DNA of 6,840 nucleotides, taken from positions 1 to 6,840 of the forward strand of contig RGAX01000153.1 of assembly GCA_009919985.1 (NCBI GenBank). Direction: 5' to 3'. The stretch is from Opitutaceae bacterium. Its GTDB lineage: Bacteria > Verrucomicrobiota > Verrucomicrobiia > Opitutales > Opitutaceae. Below, piece by piece: positions 1-6,840 of the stretch; position 1 is the stretch's first letter, and every line of letters begins with the position of its first letter. The notes below the pieces were generated by a model. The model had not been told where the DNA came from. It saw nothing but the letters and a program-made list of their open reading frames with translations, and ran no database searches. The position numbers were made by a program, and so were the translations under genes.

Positions 1-104
1 AATTCCGGTCGCCGCGCCTGCTCCATCTTAGAATAAATAACTCTTACCTCGTTTTGGCCCAAGCGAATTAGGAATTCTTAAAGTAAACATGGCCCATGAA
101 TGTG
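1..104. other. Non-coding left edge, downstream of the helicase gene
   Basis: No coding region can be supported here. The stretch is more AT-rich than the genes beside it and lies 3' of the minus-strand helicase. I looked for a terminator reading leftward from the helicase stop. I found only CATGG/CCATG at 88-98, separated by one base, which cannot fold as a useful stem and has no T tract after it. The helicase transcript therefore has no recognisable intrinsic terminator within the window. Confidence 0.6.
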
Positions 105-2669
<2,565 letters not shown>

Positions 2670-2689
2670 AATCGCAGAACGCCGATTAC

Positions 2690-2715
2690 GTGCGCACAAG
2701 ACAAGCCTTGCGCAC
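2690..2715 (-). repeat. Intercistronic inverted repeat between trmO and the helicase gene
   Basis: GTGCGCA at 2690-2696 is perfectly complementary to TGCGCAC at 2709-2715, with a 12-base loop. The right arm touches the trmO stop codon at 2716-2718. Transcribed leftward, the RNA would form a GC-rich hairpin directly after trmO and 20 bases before the helicase ATG. No T run follows it on the minus strand, so it is not a canonical intrinsic terminator. It could shield the trmO mRNA 3' end, modulate helicase expression, or be accidental. Confidence 0.45.
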
Positions 2716-3459
2716 TCACTGCGCGACCAAACGCTCCAGCGCGCATACTTCGACGCGATCATCATCCAGTATACGCCAGCGCACATTCCAGCCGGCCACA
2801 CTCATACCGTACCGACGGGAGGCGTCGTGTTGATATGCGGGCTGATGGTTGTGCTGTAATAGATGCCGCACGAGCGCCAGGGTTGCCGCGCCGTTTTCAG
2901 GTCTCGTGTTGTGCACATGAAGCGAAAGTTCTGGCGATATAAGAACGTTTTCCGCCGGGCGGGCCGCAGGCGCCGCTTGGGCCCAATCAGCGCGCGCTTC
3001 GACTGGCGCTTCGCACCAAGGTAAATACGGTTTGACGTCAAAAACGGGCGTCCCATCCACCGCATCAATGCCGGCGACACGCAGCATCAAGGAGGGCGAC
3101 TTCTCAATGGCGATCAAACGCACCAAACTCAGACCAAGGCCGTTGGGCCGATTTGGGGAGCGCGAGGCGAATACTCCGACTCGTTCATTACCTCCCAGCC
3201 TCGGCGGACGCACGGTTGCCGCTCCCGCCCATGACTCGTTATGATGAAACTGCGTGATTAGCCAAATATGCGAGAATGCCTCCAGGCCGCGCACAAATTC
3301 TTCTCGTGCAAATTCCGGCGCAAAAACCACGAGCCCCTCTGCCTCCGGCACCAACCCGCTTTGCCTTGGCACGCCGAATTTCTCTAGGAACGGCGTGCGA
3401 AGCGTAGCGACCGGTCGCACGGGTTGAGGTTCTAGCGAGGAATAAACAACAGCTGACAT
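2716..3459 (-). CDS. trmO: tRNA (N6-threonylcarbamoyladenosine(37)-N6)-methyltransferase TrmO
   Basis: This 247-residue protein matches the TrmO/TsaA (YaeB) family, which uses SAM to methylate t6A37 of ANN-decoding tRNAs, giving m6t6A. Its length is close to the roughly 235 residues of the E. coli enzyme. Recognisable family blocks run in order: FLEKFGVPRQSGL (24-36), VRGLEAFSHIWLI (56-68), TVRPPRLGGNERVGVFASRS (82-101), RPNGLGLSLV (104-113), DGTPVFDVKPYLPW (135-148), a C-terminal PAY (207-209) and WNVRWRI (224-230). The frame stays open upstream to 3621, overlapping the divergent DTW gene. Family similarity begins around residue 14 of the start used here, and the 54 extra codons look unlike the family, so 3459 (MSAVVYS) is chosen. 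No clear Shine-Dalgarno sequence precedes it. It is the first gene of a probable two-gene unit with the helicase. Annotation is secure; activity is inferred from the family. Confidence 0.95.
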   Translation of the reverse strand: MSAVVYSSLEPQPVRPVATLRTPFLEKFGVPRQSGLVPEAEGLVVFAPEFAREEFVRGLEAFSHIWLITQFHHNESWAGAATVRPPRLGGNERVGVFASRSPNRPNGLGLSLVRLIAIEKSPSLMLRVAGIDAVDGTPVFDVKPYLPWCEAPVEARADWAQAAPAARPAENVLISPELSLHVHNTRPENGAATLALVRHLLQHNHQPAYQHDASRRYGMSVAGWNVRWRILDDDRVEVCALERLVAQ

Positions 3460-3610
3460 CAGTGACAATCTTGTGGGCCCAATCGCTAGATCGCAATGTC
3501 GCACTAATGTGGACGTTGACGAGTAACCTTTGCGTAAGAGCTCTAAGCTTATTAAGTATACGTGGCGCGATTGACCCCGCCGCAAGTCCAAGCCCAAACT
3601 CAGATTACGC
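3460..3610. promoter_or_regulatory. Divergent intergenic region between trmO and the DTW-domain gene
   Basis: These 151 bases separate two genes read outward, so promoters for both units should lie here. The middle part (about 3540-3562) is AT-rich compared with its surroundings and contains the palindromes GAGCTC (3538-3543), AAGCTT (3545-3550) and GTATAC (3556-3561). GGGCCC lies at 3475-3480, near the trmO start. A TTGACG at 3516-3521 resembles a rightward -35 box but has no convincing -10 at normal spacing. The role of the region follows from gene orientation; individual elements are uncertain. Confidence 0.6.
3555..3585 (-). promoter_or_regulatory. Candidate leftward promoter for trmO
   Basis: On the minus strand, TATACT (3555-3560) matches five of six bases of the sigma-70 -10 consensus. 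A poor -35 candidate, TTGCGG (3580-3585), lies 19 bases upstream, which is longer than the optimum. Initiation here would leave a 5' leader of about 90 bases before the trmO ATG. The match is suggestive only, because the same TATACT also occurs inside trmO coding sequence at 2768-2773. Confidence 0.22.
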
Positions 3611-4357
3611 ATGAGTCGCATTACTTGTTACCGTTGTTTTTGGCCGCAGTCACTCTGCTGGTGCGGCTCGATCACGCCGATGCCGACGCGAACCAAATTC
3701 GTCTATCTCATGCACCCTAAAGAATTCAAACATGAGAAGGCTGGTACGGGACGCCTCACCCATCTCTGTCTCTCAACGAGTGAGATCCATATGGGTTTAA
3801 CTTTCGACACCCATGAACTGGTCCAAGGGCTGATCGCGGATCCGGCCAATTTCCCTGTCTTGGTTTATCCGGGACCAACAGCACGTAATCTCACCACCGG
3901 AGCCCTGACTGAGACGGATCTTGGCGGCCGACGCCTAGTGCTTTTACTGCTCGATGGGACATGGAGTGGAGCTCGCAAAATGCTCCGACTAAGCCCGAGT
4001 CTTCAACGGCTTCCGCGCGTCATGTTTACGCCGACATCCCCGAGCCGTTTCATCATCAAACAACAACCGCAGGCTGGTTGTCTCTCCACGCTCGAAACCA
4101 CTCACGAGTTGCTTTTAGCCTTAGAAAAATCTGGCCTCGACGCGTATCCTCTCCCGGCTCAGTTGCATGATCTTTTCGCGCGAATGCAGGCCTACCAAAT
4201 TCGCTGCGCCTCCGACCCCGCCCTCGCGGGCTATCGCCGGCGCGCCTATCGCACTCCGGCCGAACGAGTGCTTACGCCCATCCGCCGACGCTACATTCAG
4301 ACGCCTTTTGAAGCGCCTAGCCCTTCAACTTCAGCGCCACCACCGTTAACAGTTTAA
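3611..4357 (+). CDS. DTW-domain protein, probable tRNA-uridine aminocarboxypropyltransferase
   Basis: This 248-residue protein belongs to the DTW family (TapT/YfiP in E. coli, DTWD1/DTWD2 in animals). Members transfer the 3-amino-3-carboxypropyl group of SAM to N3 of tRNA uridines, producing acp3U at position 47 in E. coli or position 20 in some eukaryotic tRNAs. An N-terminal cysteine cluster (C6, C9, C16, C18) looks like a metal-binding site. LMHPKEF (33-39) and TGRL (46-49) follow, then YPG (86-88). The signature DGTWSGARKM is at 115-124, with the namesake D115, T117 and W118 intact, and LSTLET is at 158-163. The last 30 or so residues are basic, then Pro/Ser/Thr-rich, and look like a disordered tail. 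The ATG at 3611 directly precedes the cysteine cluster, supporting this start, although no ribosome binding site is visible. The gene is divergent from trmO, another SAM-dependent tRNA modifier. The target uridine cannot be read from the sequence. Confidence 0.92.
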   Translation: MSRITCYRCFWPQSLCWCGSITPMPTRTKFVYLMHPKEFKHEKAGTGRLTHLCLSTSEIHMGLTFDTHELVQGLIADPANFPVLVYPGPTARNLTTGALTETDLGGRRLVLLLLDGTWSGARKMLRLSPSLQRLPRVMFTPTSPSRFIIKQQPQAGCLSTLETTHELLLALEKSGLDAYPLPAQLHDLFARMQAYQIRCASDPALAGYRRRAYRTPAERVLTPIRRRYIQTPFEAPSPSTSAPPPLTV

Positions 4358-4375
4358 GCAAGTATACGCGTTTTC

Positions 4376-4401
4376 GCCTAGCCGTGGCCGTGGCTCTAGG
4401 C
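4376..4401 (+). repeat. Hairpin between the DTW gene and the glycosidase gene
   Basis: GCCTAG (4376-4381) pairs perfectly with CTAGGC (4396-4401). CC at 4382-4383 can extend the stem with GG at 4392-4393 if CT at 4394-4395 bulges out, leaving an 8-base loop. The interior contains the 6-base tandem CCGTGG twice (4382-4393). No T tract follows, so this is not a standard intrinsic terminator. The stem ends three bases before the ATG at 4405 and sequesters the only nearby AGG (4398-4400), so it could reduce translation of the glycosidase gene. Confidence 0.4.
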
Positions 4402-4404
4402 ACG

Positions 4405-6840
4405 ATGATTTACATGAGTTCCCCTTCTGCTCGCCGCTTATTTCTCCGTTTCGCTGTAACATTCGGCCTGCTATTGCCCGCTCTTGGCGCCGCTGAACGC
4501 GTCACATTAAATTTTAATCCTGATTGGCGTTTCCTTAAAGCTGATCCAGCTGGTGCGTCCGCAGTGAGCTTCGATGATTCCACCTGGACTACGGTTTCCG
4601 CGCCACACACGTATAACGATACCGACACTTTCAATAATTGGTCGACTCCGGGCCACCGAGGAGAACAAATCCAGTGGAGCGGACGCACCTGGTACCGAAA
4701 AACATTCACGCTCCCCGCGGGCAGCGCAGGTAAAAAAGTTTTCATTGAGTTCGAGGCGGCTCGTCAGATCGCCGAAGTTTACCTCAACGGCCAACTTCTC
4801 GGCGTGAGCAAATCCGGCTTCACTCCCTTTGGCTTCGATCTCACGCCGCTGCTTCGGACCGCCGGCCAGCCCAACGTTCTCGCCGTGATGTGCGACAACC
4901 GTTTCATGAAGGATCCGCTTGATCCTTCGATTTCCGCGCAAGCCGCGACCAACGAGAAAACGCACCCTAATCTTGCCAAGCTTTCCGAGCAATTCAACGA
5001 GTCCATCCCCGAAAATCTCGCGGACCTGCAAGCCGACCAGATTCCTTGGAACAACCCGCACTGGCATCCCGCGCACGGTGGTCTTTACCGCAATGTCCGC
5101 CTCCACCTCACCGACCCGTTGCACATCTCTCTTCCGCTTTACAGCTTCCTAGAAACGGCCGGACCCTACGCCTACGCCACAGAAATCACCGAAAAATCTG
5201 CGATCATTGGACTTGATGTGCCCGCGCGCAATGAACGCACGAGCGCCGCTGAGGTCGAACTCCACGCTGAAGTCTTCGACAGCGCCGGACTCTCTGTACT
5301 GACCTTCGCTGATAAAAAATTCGTCGCAGCCGGAGCGTCCATCGAATTCAAATTTTCAGCTAAATTAGCAAATCCTCGACTTTGGGAACCCGCCTATCCG
5401 CACATTTACCGCGTCGTATCTTCGCTCCGTCTTGCGGGCGAAACAATCGACACCAGTGAAATCCCTCTCGGCATACGTCATGTTCGTTGGGACGCGGCTT
5501 CTGGTTTTTATATTAATGGCCAACACTTGAAACTCCACGGTTGGGGACAAAAACCCACTAACGAATGGGCCGGTCTCGGAGCCGCGCTACCCGATTGGCT
5601 GCATTTTTATACGCTGGAGCTCATGCGTGCCGGTGGCGGCAACTTCGTCCGTTGGGGCCACGCGGCCGCGGGCCCTGCGCAGATTTCCGCCGGTGACTAT
5701 CTCGGCATTGTGGCGCTTCAGCCCGGCGCCGATGGCGAACACGACACGATTGGTGGTGCCTGGAAACTGCGCGCGAGCGTGTTCCGCGATGCCATTATTT
5801 ATTTCCGCAACAACCCATCGATTCTTCTTTGGGAAGGCGGCAACCAGAAGATCACCCGCGCCCACGCCCAAGAGCTCCGCGGCTACATGGATAAATACGA
5901 CCCGCACGGTGGTCGCGCCTACACCCATCGTCGCGCCGATGCCATCACCGCGGAATTCATGGACGTTGGTGTCGGCACCGAGGGCGGACGTGAAATCGCT
6001 CGCCTGCCCGTCGTCGAAGGCGAATACAACCGCGAAGAATCCCCGCGCCGTGTCTGGGATAATTTTTCGCCGCCCAATTTTGGCTACCCCGAAGCCAAGG
6101 GCCAAACTTACCAGCTCACTTCCGAACAATTTGCCGTTAACGAAGTCAGCCACTACGTGAAAAAACTTGGCGCCGAGAATCACGCTGGCGGCGGCAACTG
6201 GATTTTCTCCGATAGTACGAGCGGTGGCCGCGTCGCGGTCGAGGTCACTCGCAACAGTGGCGAAGTCGACGCCGTGCGTCTGCCCAAGCCTGCTTTCGAT
6301 GTGATGACCGCCATGTGGAGCGATACACCGCAGGTCAAAATCATCGGCCATTGGACTTACCCGGCAGGTACCAAAAAAATTATCTACATCGCTTCGAACG
6401 CTTCCGACGTCGAACTATTCCTCAACGGCCAGTCCCTCGGTTTAGGCAAATGCTCGGATCGCTTCCTTTTCACGTTTCCCGAAACCACGTTTGCACCCGG
6501 AGAACTCAAGGCTGTTGCCAAGCACGCAGGAAAGATCGTGGCCACCGACTCAAAACGTACGGCTGGCGCACCCGTTGCTCTTCGCCTTACAGCCATGACC
6601 GCGCCGGGTGGCCTAAGAGCTGATGGCTCCGATATAGCTTTGATCGATATCGAGGCCGTAGATGCCCAAGGCCAGCGTTGCCCAACGGTACAGCCTCGGG
6701 TCGATTTCACCTTTAGCGGTCCTGGAACTTGGCGCGGCGGCTACAACAGCGGCAAACTCGATTCCACGAACAACCTTTTTCTCGATCTCGAAGCCGGCAT
6801 CAACCGCGTCGCTGTGCGTGCCGGCCGCAATCCGGGTAAA
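4405..6840 (+). CDS. Secreted glycoside hydrolase family 2 protein (beta-galactosidase-like), 3' end outside window
   Basis: The frame is open for 812 codons to the window edge, so the C-terminus is missing. A signal peptide is clear: basic n-region with R10, R11 and R15, hydrophobic core 16-27, likely cleavage after A29 or A30. The protein is therefore exported. The N-terminal jelly-roll sugar-binding domain spans about 35-235, with FDDSTW (56-61), YLNGQLLG (126-133) and HGGLYRNV (224-231). An Ig-like domain follows to about 350. The TIM barrel begins near IPLGIRHV (353-360) and contains NGQHLKLHGWG (371-381), NFVRWGH (413-419), NPSILLWEGGNQ (ending at Q481) and VVEGEYN (536-542). E540 is the probable nucleophile, but Q481 occupies the usual acid/base Glu position. 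A DUF4982-like domain has GHWTYPAGT (648-656) and VELFLNGQSLG (669-679); a GH2 C-terminal domain starts near 695. An alternative ATG at 4414 also fits the signal peptide, and an AGG at 4398-4400 weakly favours 4405. Substrate is unknown; beta-galactosidase is only the closest familiar label. Confidence 0.9.
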   Translation, partial: MIYMSSPSARRLFLRFAVTFGLLLPALGAAERVTLNFNPDWRFLKADPAGASAVSFDDSTWTTVSAPHTYNDTDTFNNWSTPGHRGEQIQWSGRTWYRKTFTLPAGSAGKKVFIEFEAARQIAEVYLNGQLLGVSKSGFTPFGFDLTPLLRTAGQPNVLAVMCDNRFMKDPLDPSISAQAATNEKTHPNLAKLSEQFNESIPENLADLQADQIPWNNPHWHPAHGGLYRNVRLHLTDPLHISLPLYSFLETAGPYAYATEITEKSAIIGLDVPARNERTSAAEVELHAEVFDSAGLSVLTFADKKFVAAGASIEFKFSAKLANPRLWEPAYPHIYRVVSSLRLAGETIDTSEIPLGIRHVRWDAASGFYINGQHLKLHGWGQKPTNEWAGLGAALPDWLHFYTLELMRAGGGNFVRWGHAAAGPAQISAGDYLGIVALQPGADGEHDTIGGAWKLRASVFRDAIIYFRNNPSILLWEGGNQKITRAHAQELRGYMDKYDPHGGRAYTHRRADAITAEFMDVGVGTEGGREIARLPVVEGEYNREESPRRVWDNFSPPNFGYPEAKGQTYQLTSEQFAVNEVSHYVKKLGAENHAGGGNWIFSDSTSGGRVAVEVTRNSGEVDAVRLPKPAFDVMTAMWSDTPQVKIIGHWTYPAGTKKIIYIASNASDVELFLNGQSLGLGKCSDRFLFTFPETTFAPGELKAVAKHAGKIVATDSKRTAGAPVALRLTAMTAPGGLRADGSDIALIDIEAVDAQGQRCPTVQPRVDFTFSGPGTWRGGYNSGKLDSTNNLFLDLEAGINRVAVRAGRNPGK

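Noticed and set aside
1..6. Window begins with AATTCC, resembling a cut EcoRI end
   Set aside because: A single six-base coincidence is not evidence for a cloning junction; no vector sequence or second site supports it.
2670..2801. 44-codon N-terminal extension of the helicase from an ATG at 2801
   Set aside because: It overlaps the conserved 3' end of trmO, and the Trp/Cys-rich translation is unlike helicase N-termini. The ATG at 2669 leads directly into family-like sequence.
3516..3521. TTGACG as a -35 box for the DTW gene
   Set aside because: No acceptable -10 hexamer occurs 16-19 bases downstream (3538-3546 reads GAGCTCTAA), so I did not call a promoter.
4507..5124. Open 205-codon frame on the minus strand
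   Set aside because: Opposite the sugar-binding domain of the glycosidase; no family features and no promoter or ribosome binding context.
5587..6351. Open 254-codon frame on the minus strand
   Set aside because: It lies entirely opposite the glycosidase, whose domains and motifs are unmistakable. The frame looks like a GC-biased antisense shadow with no recognisable motif.

Overview
The window is a compact bacterial locus with four genes on two strands. All four are intact within the window except the last, which runs off the right edge. The best guess for the source is the Verrucomicrobiota, perhaps Opitutales. This rests on a secreted family 2 glycosidase of a type I associate with Verrucomicrobiota, Planctomycetota and Bacteroidota, moderately high GC, and almost no Shine-Dalgarno signal ahead of any start. 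No ribosomal or other marker gene is present, so the assignment is inference.

Layout: bases 1-104 hold no recognisable gene. The minus strand then carries a two-gene unit, transcribed right to left. It has TrmO (2716-3459), which N6-methylates the t6A base at tRNA position 37, followed by a large Ski2-like superfamily 2 helicase with a C-terminal DUF3516 region (105-2669). The 46-base gap between them contains a perfect 7-bp inverted repeat that abuts the trmO stop codon. A 151-base divergent intergenic region (3460-3610) separates this unit from the plus-strand genes. These are a DTW-domain protein (3611-4357), of the family that transfers the aminocarboxypropyl group of SAM to tRNA uridines, and a secreted family 2 glycoside hydrolase (4405 to beyond 6840). 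A second short hairpin fills the gap between those two.

Two divergent genes encode SAM-dependent tRNA modification enzymes, which use different parts of SAM. A putative RNA helicase of unknown role sits directly downstream of one of them. This suggests a small RNA-metabolism neighbourhood. The glycosidase looks functionally separate: it is exported and acts on carbohydrate, and it has a glutamine where the family normally has its acid/base glutamate.

I saw no tRNA or rRNA gene, CRISPR array, insertion sequence, prophage or defence system. The most interesting points are the helicase of unknown function next to tRNA-modification genes and the altered catalytic motif of the glycosidase.
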